Positions 1 to 7,800 of a stretch of 14,780 nt of DNA are shown piece after piece (positions within the stretch are counted from its first letter, which is position 1; each line of letters opens with the position of its first letter). Source of the DNA: Svornostia sp051306365 (GTDB lineage: Bacteria > Actinomycetota > Thermoleophilia > Solirubrobacterales > Solirubrobacteraceae); the NCBI GenBank assembly GCA_051306365.1, contig JBPPNC010000131.1, positions 1 through 14,780 on the forward strand, given 5' to 3'. Below the pieces are notes generated by a model. The model saw only the letters and a program-made list of their open reading frames with translations. It had not been told where the DNA came from and did not search any database. The position numbers and the translations under genes were made by a program.

Positions 1-62
1 GTACCGATGGCGGCACCCCACCCCCGGCCTACGATCGCGAGCGACCAGGGAGGCAGAGCCCG

Positions 63-539
63 ATGCAGAAGATCAAAGCCGCCGCCGACGAGTTCCTCGC
101 CCGCAAGCGCGTCGCCGTCACCGGCGTCTCACGCAGCCCGAAGGACCACGGCGCGAACTTCGTCTACCGCCGGTTCCGCGACCGCGGCTACGAGGTGTTC
201 GCCGTCAACCCGAACGCCGACGAGGTCGAGGGCGACCGCGCCTACCACGACCTGCGCGACATCCCCGGCGGCGTCGAGGCGGTCGTCATCGGCACGAAGC
301 CCGAGACCGCAGACACGACGATGCAGGAGTGCGCCGCCCTCCGCATCAAGCACGTCTGGATGCACCGCGGGCCCGGCGAGGGCAGCGTGTCCCCGACGGC
401 TGCGATCTACGGGCGCGAGCACGGGATCAAGGTCATCGACGGCGGCTGCCCGTGCATGTTCGGCCCGACCGCCGACCGCGGGCACAAGGTGATGTGCAGC
501 ATGCTGAAGCTGTCAGGCAACGTGCCGCGGCAGGTCTAG
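63..539 (+). CDS. CoA-binding domain protein (YccU/CoA_binding_2-like)
   Basis: This gene encodes a 158-residue single-domain protein with the Rossmann-like fold of the small CoA-binding family, related to the N-terminal part of succinyl-CoA synthetase alpha. Near the N-terminus VAVTGVSRSP forms the first strand and nucleotide-binding loop. EVFAVNPNADEVEG is the typical second strand (VNP). The C-terminal GGCPCMF matches the conserved CP motif of the family. Length is typical for stand-alone members (about 130-160 residues). The ATG at 63 is chosen because AGGGAGG at 47-53 is a strong Shine-Dalgarno at 9 nt spacing. The gene ends 26 nt from the convergent end of ileS, and no clear terminator hairpin separates them. 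Substrate and pathway are unknown; members are annotated only as CoA-binding. The family call is secure, the cellular role is not. Confidence 0.88.
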   Translation: MQKIKAAADEFLARKRVAVTGVSRSPKDHGANFVYRRFRDRGYEVFAVNPNADEVEGDRAYHDLRDIPGGVEAVVIGTKPETADTTMQECAALRIKHVWMHRGPGEGSVSPTAAIYGREHGIKVIDGGCPCMFGPTADRGHKVMCSMLKLSGNVPRQV

Positions 540-565
540 CCACCCGGTTCACGGTGAGCGGCGGG

Positions 566-3500
566 TCAGACGGCGGCGCGGGTGACCGCGATGTGCAGTT
601 CGCGGCCCTCGATCTTCGCGGTGACGCCGCCCGCGCCGTCGTAGACCACGGCCGTCGCCAGCGTTTCGCCGGTCACGTACGCCTCGTGCTCGCGGATCGC
701 GGCGAGCAGTTCCTCGTCGCCGCCCAGCGTCAGCGCGATGCGGTCCTCGACCTCCAGGCCCGCGTCCTTGCGCGCGTTCTGGATCGCTCGGACCGCATCA
801 CGCGCCAGGCCCTCGCGGCGCAGCTCGTCGTCCAAGGTGAGATCCAGCGCCACGGCGTGTGAGCCCTCGCGTTCGAGCTGGTAGCCCTCCAGCGGCTGCA
901 TTGCAAGGGACAGCTCGTCCTCGGTGAGCGTGTGGTCCCTGCCCTCGATCGAGATGCCGATCTGCCCGCCGCCGCGCAGCGCGGTCGCCACGGACACCGG
1001 GTCGAGCGCCGCCACCGCCGCGGCGACCTGCGGCATCGCCTTGCCGAACTTCGGGCCGAGCGCGCGGTAGTTGGGCTTGACCTCGTAGGAGCCGAGCTCG
1101 TCGGCCTCCTCGACGAAGCGCAGCTCCTTGACGTTGAGCTCCTCGCGGACGACGTCGGCGAGCCGCTCGATCGCGGTGCGCTCCCGGCCGGCGGCGACCA
1201 CGACGGCCTCGCGCAACGGCTGGCGGATCTTGATCTTCGCCGCGCCGCGGGCGGAGAGCCCCAGCCGCACGGTCTCACGGGCGATCGACATCGCGAACTC
1301 GAGGTCCGCGTCGCGCGCGGCGACGGCGGCGACCGGGAAGTCGCAGAGGTGAACCGACGGCTCGGACCCGTCGAGGTTCTCGTAGATCGCGTCGGCGATG
1401 AACGGCGTGAACGGCGCCAGGAGCTTCGACACCTCGAGCAGCACGCCGCGCAGCGTCCCGAGCGCCGCCGGGTCGCCGTCCCAGAAGCGGCGTCGCGAAC
1501 GGCGGACGTACCAGTTGGAGAGATCGTCGACGAACGCGGCGATCGCGCGGCCGGCGAACGTCGCGTCGTAGGCCTCCAGGCGCTCGCCCACCTCGGCGGT
1601 CGTCGCGGCGAGGCGCGAGCGGATCCAGCGATCCAGCTCGGTCTCCTCGCCACCGGCCTCGCCATTCCAGTCCGAGGCGTTCGCGTAGAGGGTGAAGAAC
1701 CCGTACGTGTTCCACAGCTGGCGCAGGAACAGCCGCACGCCCTCGCCGATCGCCTCCATGGAGAACCGGTAGCCGTCCCACGGCTGCTTGCTCGTGAAGA
1801 AGTACCAGCGCAGCGCGTCGGCGCCGAAGCGGTCGATGGGCTCGGAGGGGACGACGATGTTCCCCTTCGACTTGCTCATCTTCTGCCCGTCCTCGTCGAG
1901 GATCAGGCCCAGGCAGACGACGTTGTCGTACGGCGCCTCGTCGCGCAGCAGCACGCTGATGGCCAGCAGCGAGTAGAACCATCCGCGGGTCTGGTCCAGC
2001 GCCTCGCAGACGAAGTCGGCGTGCGCGTGGCGCTCGTACGCCTCGGCGTTCTGGTGCGGCGCGCCCCACTGCGCGAACGGCATGGCACCCGAGTCGAACC
2101 AGACGTCGATGACCTCGGGCACGCGGGTCGCCGTCTTCCCGGTCGAGGGCGACGGGAACGTGATGTCGTCGACGTACGGGCGATGCGGGTCGTCGAGCTC
2201 GACGCCGGACAACGACTCCAGCTCGGCGAGCGACCCGACCACCGTGATCGACCCCTCCTCGCAGCGCCACACCGGCAGCGGCGTGCCCCAGTAGCGCTCA
2301 CGCGAGAGCGCCCAGTCGACGTTGTTCGAGAGCCAGTCCCCGAAGCGGCCGTGCTTGATGTGCGGCGGGTGCCAGCCGACCTGCTCGTTGGCGTCCAGCA
2401 GGTTCTGCCGCAGCTGCGACGTCTTGATGTACCAGGACGGCTTGGCGTAGTAGAGGAGCGCGGTGCCGCAGCGCCAGCAGTGCGGGTACGAGTGCTCGTA
2501 ATCCTCGGCGCGCAGCAGCTTGCCGCGGCGGCGCAGGTCGTCGATGAGGTCGTTGTTCGCGTCGCGGACGGCGCGCCCGGAGTACTTGCCGATGCGCTCG
2601 TCGTAGGTCCCGTCGAGCTTCACCGGGTTGACCACGGTCAGGCCGTACTGCAGCCCAAGCTGGTAGTCGTCCTCACCGAACGCGATCGCGGTGTGGACCA
2701 CGCCGGTGCCGTCGTCGGCGGTGACGAAGTCGGCCAGCAGGATCGTGTGGCCGCGCTCGCCGTACTCCTTGCCGGACAGGAACGGGAACGGCGGCTCGTA
2801 ACGCACGCCGTCCAGCGCGGCGCCGGGAAAGCGATCAATGATCTGGGCGTCCTCGCCGAGGACCTTCTCCACGAGCGACTCCGCCAGGATCACGGGCGCC
2901 TCGAGCGCGCCGGTCTTCGCGCGCACGTAGGTGAGCTCGGGATGTACCGCCGCGGCGGCGTTCGAGACGAGGGTCCACGGGGTCGTCGTCCACGCCAGCA
3001 GCTCGTCGCCGCGCTGCGCCGGCCCGCCGTCCTCGACGACCGGGAAGCGGACGTACACCGACGGGTCGATGACGTCCTTGTACCCCTGCGCGACCTCGTG
3101 GCTCGAGAGCGCCGTGCCGCACCGCGGGCAGTACGGGACGACCTTGTGGCCCTCGTAGAGCAGGTCCTTCTCGTGGATGGTCTTCAGCGCGGCCCACACG
3201 GACTCGACGTACCGCGGGTCCATCGTGCGGTACGCGTCGTCGAGGTCGACCCAGAAGCCGATGCGCTCCGTCAGCTTGTCCCAGTCCTCGAGGAACTCGG
3301 AGACGCTCGCACGGCACTTCGCGTTGAACTCCGCGATGCCGTACTCCTCGATCTGCTCCTTGCTCGTGATCCCAAGCTGCTGCTCGACGGCGATCTCGAC
3401 CGGCAGGCCGTGGCAGTCCCAGCCGCCCTTGCGCGTGACGTGCCTGCCGCGCATGGTGTGGAAGCGGGGGAAGATGTCCTTGAAGACGCGGCTGAGGACG

Positions 3501-3676
3501 TGGTGCGTCCCGGGGCGGCCGTTCGCGGTCGGCGGGCCTTCCCAGAAGACGTACTCGGGCGCGCCCTCGCGGCGGCGCATCGACTCGCGGAAGACGTCGC
3601 GCTCCTTCCACCGGGCGAGGACGTCGTGCTCGAGGTCGGGGAAGGACTGGTTGGGATCGACGGGCTGGAACGGCAC
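566..3676 (-). CDS. ileS: Isoleucyl-tRNA synthetase, long eukaryote-like type (IleS2)
   Basis: This 1036-residue cytoplasmic class I aminoacyl-tRNA synthetase charges tRNA-Ile with isoleucine. The HIGH-type signature is in PPTANGRPGTHH (residues 48-59) and KMSKS is at 599-603. Two Cys pairs, CPRC (183-186) and CWRC (400-403), lie in the inserted editing/zinc region, and WDCHGLPVEIAVE is characteristic. The sequence style (YCPRCGTALSSHEVAQGYKD, GAMPFAQ) and the roughly 1040-residue length fit type 2 rather than the shorter type 1 enzymes. The GTG at 3676 is chosen because family similarity starts at MPFQPVDPNQSFPDLE; the frame stays open to 4153, but that extension is Arg/Pro-rich and not family-like. 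No Shine-Dalgarno is visible. The start lies 11 nt after the stop of the upstream small gene, so translational coupling is likely. Only the exact start is uncertain. Confidence 0.97.
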   Translation of the reverse strand: MPFQPVDPNQSFPDLEHDVLARWKERDVFRESMRRREGAPEYVFWEGPPTANGRPGTHHVLSRVFKDIFPRFHTMRGRHVTRKGGWDCHGLPVEIAVEQQLGITSKEQIEEYGIAEFNAKCRASVSEFLEDWDKLTERIGFWVDLDDAYRTMDPRYVESVWAALKTIHEKDLLYEGHKVVPYCPRCGTALSSHEVAQGYKDVIDPSVYVRFPVVEDGGPAQRGDELLAWTTTPWTLVSNAAAAVHPELTYVRAKTGALEAPVILAESLVEKVLGEDAQIIDRFPGAALDGVRYEPPFPFLSGKEYGERGHTILLADFVTADDGTGVVHTAIAFGEDDYQLGLQYGLTVVNPVKLDGTYDERIGKYSGRAVRDANNDLIDDLRRRGKLLRAEDYEHSYPHCWRCGTALLYYAKPSWYIKTSQLRQNLLDANEQVGWHPPHIKHGRFGDWLSNNVDWALSRERYWGTPLPVWRCEEGSITVVGSLAELESLSGVELDDPHRPYVDDITFPSPSTGKTATRVPEVIDVWFDSGAMPFAQWGAPHQNAEAYERHAHADFVCEALDQTRGWFYSLLAISVLLRDEAPYDNVVCLGLILDEDGQKMSKSKGNIVVPSEPIDRFGADALRWYFFTSKQPWDGYRFSMEAIGEGVRLFLRQLWNTYGFFTLYANASDWNGEAGGEETELDRWIRSRLAATTAEVGERLEAYDATFAGRAIAAFVDDLSNWYVRRSRRRFWDGDPAALGTLRGVLLEVSKLLAPFTPFIADAIYENLDGSEPSVHLCDFPVAAVAARDADLEFAMSIARETVRLGLSARGAAKIKIRQPLREAVVVAAGRERTAIERLADVVREELNVKELRFVEEADELGSYEVKPNYRALGPKFGKAMPQVAAAVAALDPVSVATALRGGGQIGISIEGRDHTLTEDELSLAMQPLEGYQLEREGSHAVALDLTLDDELRREGLARDAVRAIQNARKDAGLEVEDRIALTLGGDEELLAAIREHEAYVTGETLATAVVYDGAGGVTAKIEGRELHIAVTRAAV

Positions 3677-3687
3677 GGCGCACAAGT

Positions 3688-4029
3688 CTAGGTCCAGCCG
3701 CGGGTTCCGAGCCCGGCGAGCAGATCGCCGGACGCGTTCAGCGGCACGCGGATGCGGTCGGTCCCGCGGACGACGGCGGCGTCGACCGGGCGGGTGGCGG
3801 CCTCGTAGCGCGCGTCCAGCTCGGCGAGCTGTGCGCGCAGTGGATCGTGATCCCGGAGCTTCGCGGCGCGCTCGTGGAGGTCGACGTGGAGGTCGAGGTC
3901 GTTCGTGTAGTCCTCGATCCCGCCCTCGTAGCCCCGCTCGATCTCCGCCACGATCCCCGCCCACATCGCGAGGCGGTCCTCGATCTTGCGGCGCCCGGCG
4001 GTGGGATCCGTGGTCCAGGGCCAGCGCAC
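3688..4029 (-). CDS. Conserved-looking small protein of unknown function, upstream of ileS
   Basis: This gene encodes a predicted soluble protein of 113 residues, not recognised. It starts MRWPWTTDPT, followed by an acidic, probably helical region (IEDRLAMWAGIVAEIERGYEG, then a Leu/Asp/Glu-rich stretch of about 50 residues) and a short C-terminal tail. There is no signal peptide or membrane segment. The composition is that of a real protein, while the overlapping plus-strand frames are Arg-rich and low-complexity. The GTG start at 4029 is preferred because a promoter-like element ends just upstream and could give a leaderless transcript. An ATG at 4071 would add 14 residues (MTQEFRSGGCHHAP) and cannot be excluded. 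The gene stops 11 nt before ileS, so the two are probably co-transcribed. Any role in translation is guilt by association only. Confidence 0.6.
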   Translation of the reverse strand: MRWPWTTDPTAGRRKIEDRLAMWAGIVAEIERGYEGGIEDYTNDLDLHVDLHERAAKLRDHDPLRAQLAELDARYEAATRPVDAAVVRGTDRIRVPLNASGDLLAGLGTRGWT

Positions 4030-4037
4030 GGGGGCAT

Positions 4038-4063
4038 GGTGACAGCCGCCGCTCCGGAATTCC
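4038..4063 (-). promoter_or_regulatory. Weak match to the window's shared promoter-like motif (for the ileS-linked small gene)
   Basis: Read on the minus strand, GGAAT is followed by a GCTGTCAC segment with the same 22-nt offset from the G of GAAT to the central A as in the three plus-strand copies. The GTG at 4029 lies 11 nt downstream of that A with no Shine-Dalgarno, which suits a leaderless transcript. The match is weaker than the others (GAAT for GAAC, TGTCACC for CGTYACG). It could be chance in such GC-rich DNA. Confidence 0.3.
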
Positions 4064-4064
4064 T

Positions 4065-4184
4065 GTGTCACGAAGGCGAGACACGCGCCGCAAGCGCTTG
4101 GTCCTCCCGGTCAAGCTGGTCGGTGCCACGCCCGGGGCCACGGTGAAGCTCACGAAGCGGTTCGCGGTCTGCCGCGCGAAGTAG
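4065..4184 (+). pseudogene. Probable C-terminal remnant of a lost gene (or a 39-residue ORF)
   Basis: The frame from 4065 (GTG) to the TAG at 4182-4184 ends with LVLPVKLVGATPGATVKLTK and then RFAVCRAK. This beta-strand-like sequence resembles the tail of secreted or repeat-domain actinobacterial proteins rather than random GC-rich translation. Upstream of about 4075 the frame becomes Arg/Ser-rich and no good start with a Shine-Dalgarno exists, so the N-terminal part seems deleted. It sits between the divergent minus-strand pair and the plus-strand operon. The alternative is a genuine 39-residue basic peptide starting at the GTG. I do not recognise the parent family. Confidence 0.35.
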
Positions 4185-4185
4185 G

Positions 4186-4212
4186 GGAACTCGAGCGGAA
4201 CGCGCGGGGAAC
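4186..4212 (+). repeat. Three GGAAC direct repeats phased at 11 bp
   Basis: GGAAC occurs at 4186-4190, 4197-4201 and 4208-4212, a period of exactly 11 bp, about one helical turn. The third copy is the upstream half of the promoter-like element of the cyclase-like gene. Such phasing would place all three on the same face of the helix, as for multiple sites of a DNA-binding regulator, or it could be alternative upstream sigma contacts. The function is inferred. Confidence 0.5.
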
Positions 4213-4235
4213 GATGTTCACCCGCGCGTTACGCC
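4208..4235 (+). promoter_or_regulatory. Promoter-like element of the cyclase/ATPase/oxidase operon
   Basis: GAAC at 4209-4212 is followed after 12 nt by CGCGTTACGCC at 4225-4235. The same two blocks at the same distance recur upstream of the peroxidase and the decarboxylase. GAAC also forms a perfect dyad, GAAC-GAT-GTTC (4209-4219). The GTG start at 4245 lies 14 nt after the central A of GTTACG, leaving no room for a Shine-Dalgarno, so a leaderless mRNA is expected. The AAC/CGTT flavour recalls ECF sigma promoters, but the spacing is shorter than I know for SigE/SigR types. Confidence 0.55.
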
Positions 4236-4244
4236 CTGGGTCTC

Positions 4245-4805
4245 GTGCCCGCCCGACCCGATCCGCTGCGTGCCGCATTCCTGGTGTGCGACATCGTCGG
4301 AGCCACCACCCTCGCCGACCGCGTCGGCGACGAGGCGTGGCTCGACCTGCTCATCGGCCACCGGGCGCTCGTGCGGGCAGAGGCCGAGCCGCGCGGTGGC
4401 GAGGAGGTCGCATTCCGGGCCGGCGGTTCGATCCTCGCGTTTGCCGGTGGCACCGACACGGCCGCGCAGTGCGCGATCGCGATCCAGCGGGCCGTGGTGC
4501 GCCTCGACGACGGCTACGCGGTCCGCATCGGGCTGCACACCGGCTCCGCGCTGCGCCACGAGCGCACCGTCATCGGGCGCGCGGTCAACCACGCGTGCCG
4601 GCTGGCGGACGCCGCGCAGCCCGGTGAGATCCTCGTGAGCCCCCTCGCCGCGGGCGAAGCGGGAGCCCGCACCGAGCCCGCCACCGTGCCGTTCGGCAGC
4701 GCCGCCGGCCGGCTGCCCGCCCGCCGGCTGGCGTGGGATCCGCAGACGCTCCACGCGTCACGCCGATTCCGCCGCGCCGACGCGAGCCGGGACGCCTGCG
4801 CATGA
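4245..4805 (+). CDS. Class III nucleotidyl cyclase-like protein, probably catalytically inactive
   Basis: This 186-residue protein is a single class III adenylate/guanylate cyclase homology domain with a short basic tail. FLVCDIVGATTLADRVGD (residues 12-29) is the first metal-binding strand with D16. IGLHTGSAL, and GRAVNHACRLADAAQPGEIL with N115 and R119, preserve the transition-state Asn/Arg pair. However, the usual K-T-x-G-D-G block reads A-F-R-A-G-G at 56-61, so the substrate-binding Lys and the second metal-binding Asp are both missing. Cyclase activity is therefore unlikely, and a ligand-sensing or protein-interaction role is more plausible. The GTG start at 4245 lies directly behind a promoter-like element and has no Shine-Dalgarno. 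Its TGA overlaps the ATG of the next gene (ATGA). In many actinobacteria such domains are fused to the AAA/TPR ATPase; here the two are separate but overlapping genes. Confidence 0.82.
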   Translation: MPARPDPLRAAFLVCDIVGATTLADRVGDEAWLDLLIGHRALVRAEAEPRGGEEVAFRAGGSILAFAGGTDTAAQCAIAIQRAVVRLDDGYAVRIGLHTGSALRHERTVIGRAVNHACRLADAAQPGEILVSPLAAGEAGARTEPATVPFGSAAGRLPARRLAWDPQTLHASRRFRRADASRDACA

Positions 4806-7800
4806 GTGTCACCACGCCCGCGCCCAGCAGTGGACACGGTGCCCTTTCCGGTCTAGGTTCCATGGGCGCCGCCGACGTCGGGCCGGGCGGCCCCCCGGAC
4901 CGGCTCCAGCACAGCCAGCCACCTGCCGTGATGCCTTCCCCGGACCCCACCAGCTCCCACGTCGTCGGCCGTGACCGCGAGCTGGAGGAGCTGGAAGCGG
5001 CGCTGCACGACGCCGACGAGGGGCGCGGCCACCTCTACCTCATCGCCGGAGACCCCGGCGTCGGCAAGACGACCCTGTGCGAGGCCCTCCACGAGCGCGC
5101 CGAGGCGTTCGGTGCGCGCGTCCACTGGGGCCGCTGCTGGGAGGACGGCGGTGCGCCCGCGTTCTGGCCGTGGGTGCAGATCGTCCGGGCGCACGCCTCC
5201 AAGCTCACGCCCGAGGAACTGCGCACCGCGCTGGGCGCCGGAGCCGAACCGCTCGCGCACCTCGTCCCGGAACTGCGCCGCGCGCTGCCCGAGCTCGCGC
5301 ACGCGACCACGACGACCGCGGGAACCCCCGAGCAGCACCGCTTCGCCCTCTTCGACGCGCTGGGGACCCTGCTCGTCGCCGCCGCGCAGCAGTCGCCGCC
5401 GCTCGTCGTCGTCCTCGACGACCTGCACGCCGCCGACGAACCCTCACTGCGCGCGCTGCGCTTCGTCGCGCGGCACCTGCGCAACGCGCCGCTGCTGCTC
5501 GTCGGCACGTACCGCGAGGCCGAGGTCCGCGAGCGGCCGGAGACAGCCGAGCTCCTCGGCAACGTCGCCGGGGACGCCCGGCGGATGGCCCTCACCGGCC
5601 TGGATGCCACCGCCGTGCGCACCCTGGTGCAGCGGCTCGCCGATGGGGGCGTGAGCGACGCGCGCGTCGCGGAGATCGCGCGCGTCACGGAGGGCAACCC
5701 CCTGTTCGTCGATGAGATCGTCCGCCTGTGGGCAGGCGGCGGCGCGCTGAAGGGAACGGCGTCGGCGCCGCTCCCTGACGGGGTGCGTCAGGCGATCCGC
5801 CGCCGCTTCGCGCCGCTGCCCGAGCCGACCCGTGAGGTCCTGGAGGTCGCGTCGGTGCTCGGACGGGAGTTCAGCGTCCCCGCCTTGCAGCCGCTCACGG
5901 CCCTGAACCGCGACCAGCTCGCCGACCGGCTCACGTCAGCCGTCGACCAGCACGTGCTGGTCCCCGGGGCCCAGCTCGGCCGCTACCGCTTCGGCCACGC
6001 CCTCATGCGCGAGGTCCTCTACGACGGGCTGCCCGCCCCTCGGCGCATCGCGCTGCACCGCCGCGCCGGCGAGGCGCTCGAGGAGATCTACGCGGCGGAC
6101 CTCGAGCCGCGGCTCGCCGAGCTCGCCCATCACTTCCTGCAGGCCGCCCCCGGAGGCGGCGCACGGCGCGGCGTCGAGTACGCGCTGGGTGCCGGCCGGC
6201 GCGCGCTCGACCAGCTCGCCTTCGAGGAGGCCGCCGCGCTGCTGCGCCGTGGCCTGGAGGCCGACGCGCTCGAACCCGAGGACCCGCGGCTGACCGGCGA
6301 GCTCCTCGTCGCGCTCGGCGAGGCCGAGATCCAGAGCGGCGCGCGGGCCGCAGGGCGGGAGACGCTCGACCGTGCCACCGCACACGCCCAGCGCCACGGC
6401 GACGCGGAGCTCCTCGCCCAGAGCGCGCTGACGCTCGGCGACTGGGGCCTTTCGCCCGGGATCGTCGACGAGCAGCTCGTCACCCTCCTGGAAGCCGCAC
6501 TCGCCGCCCTGCCCGAGGGCGACAGCGAGCTGCGCGCCCGCTGCCAGGCCCGCCTCGCGCTGGCGCTGTACTGGAGCGACCGCGCCGAGCGCCGGCGCGC
6601 GCTGGGCCAGGAGGCGGCCGCGATGGCCCGGCGCCTGGGCGACGACGCCACGCTCGCCGCCGTGCTCGCCGACGCGCACCTCGCCTCCTGGGGGCCGGAC
6701 AGCACCGAGGAGGCCATCCGGGTCAGCCGCGAGGTGCAGCGGCTCGCGGAGTCCGTCGGCGACGAGGAGCGCGCCCTGCACGCGCGCAGCTGGCGGGTGA
6801 CGCCGCTGTTGGAGATGGCGGACATCCCCGGCGTCGAGCGGCAGATCGCGACCTTCGCCGCGCTCGCCAACGACTACCGCCAGCCGCTGAGCCTCTGGTA
6901 CGCCCCGCTGCTGCAGGCCATCCGCTCGCTCATGCGCGGCGAGCTCGAAGAGGCCGAGCGGTTCGAGCAGGAGGCAGCGCAGCGCATCGGCGAGGTCGAG
7001 GACTCCGTCGGCGTGCTGCTGATCGCGGGCCAGATGTGGGTGCTCCGGCGCGAGCAGGGCCGTCTCGTGGAGATGCGCGAGCCGACCGCCGGGCTGGTGC
7101 AGGCCCACCCGGGCATCCCGACGTGGCGCTGCGCGCTCGCGGTCGTCGAACTCGAGGCCGGAGACCGGGCCGCGGCGCGCCATCACGTCCAGGGCATCAT
7201 CGAACGAGGGCTCGACGCGATCCCGCGCGACAACGTCTGGCTGCTCGCCCACGCGCTGCTCGGCGAGGCCTGCGCCGCCGTCGGGAACCCGGAGTGGTGC
7301 GCGCAGATCGAGGAGCGCCTGGCGCCCTACGCCCACCTCCACGCCACCGTGCCGGACGCGGCCACGATCGGCCCGATCAGCCGGCCGCTCGGGCTGCTCG
7401 CCGCCGCCCAGGGCGACCGCGAACGCGCGCGCGGGTACTTCTCCGATGCCGTCGCCTCGGCGCGGGCGGCCGACGCGCCCACCCTCGTCTCCCGCGCGCT
7501 CATCGACGCGGCCGACGCGCTCGCCGAGGCCGACCCGGTCGCCGCGCGGATGTGGGCGCGCGAGGCTCTGGTGATCGCCGAGCCGCTCGGCCAGGCCGGC
7601 GTCGTCGAGCGGGCCCGGGCACGCCTCGGCCGCGAAGCGGAGCCCGAGCCGGCCTCCACGCCGATGCCGGTGCTCGCCAAGCCCGGCAACGGCCGCCGCA
7701 TCGCGGTGCTGCGGCGCGAGGGCGAGATGTGGGCGATCGAACTCGACGGCGGCGTGCGTCACGTCCGCCACACGAAGGGCATGGACCACCTCGCGCGGCT

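Noticed and set aside
538..567. Bidirectional terminator between the convergent genes
   Set aside because: Only a 4-bp stem (CACC...GGTG) is visible, with no T-tract on either strand; not convincing.
932..3691. Long open frame (about 919 residues) on the plus strand opposite ileS
   Set aside because: Its translation is Arg/Val/Asp-rich low complexity, as expected from the complement of a GC-rich gene, while the minus strand encodes a clear IleS.
3677..4153. N-terminal extension of IleS to 4153
   Set aside because: The extra 159 residues are Arg/Pro-rich, overlap a better small gene in another frame, and IleS family similarity begins at the GTG at 3676.
4209..4219. LexA/SOS box
   Set aside because: The GAAC/GTTC half-sites are separated by 3 bp; the actinobacterial LexA box needs 4 bp, and the downstream genes are not SOS genes.
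4208..4230. Classical SigR/SigH or SigE promoter
   Set aside because: GGAAC and CGTT are present, but the spacer is several bases too short for the consensus I know, so no sigma class was assigned.
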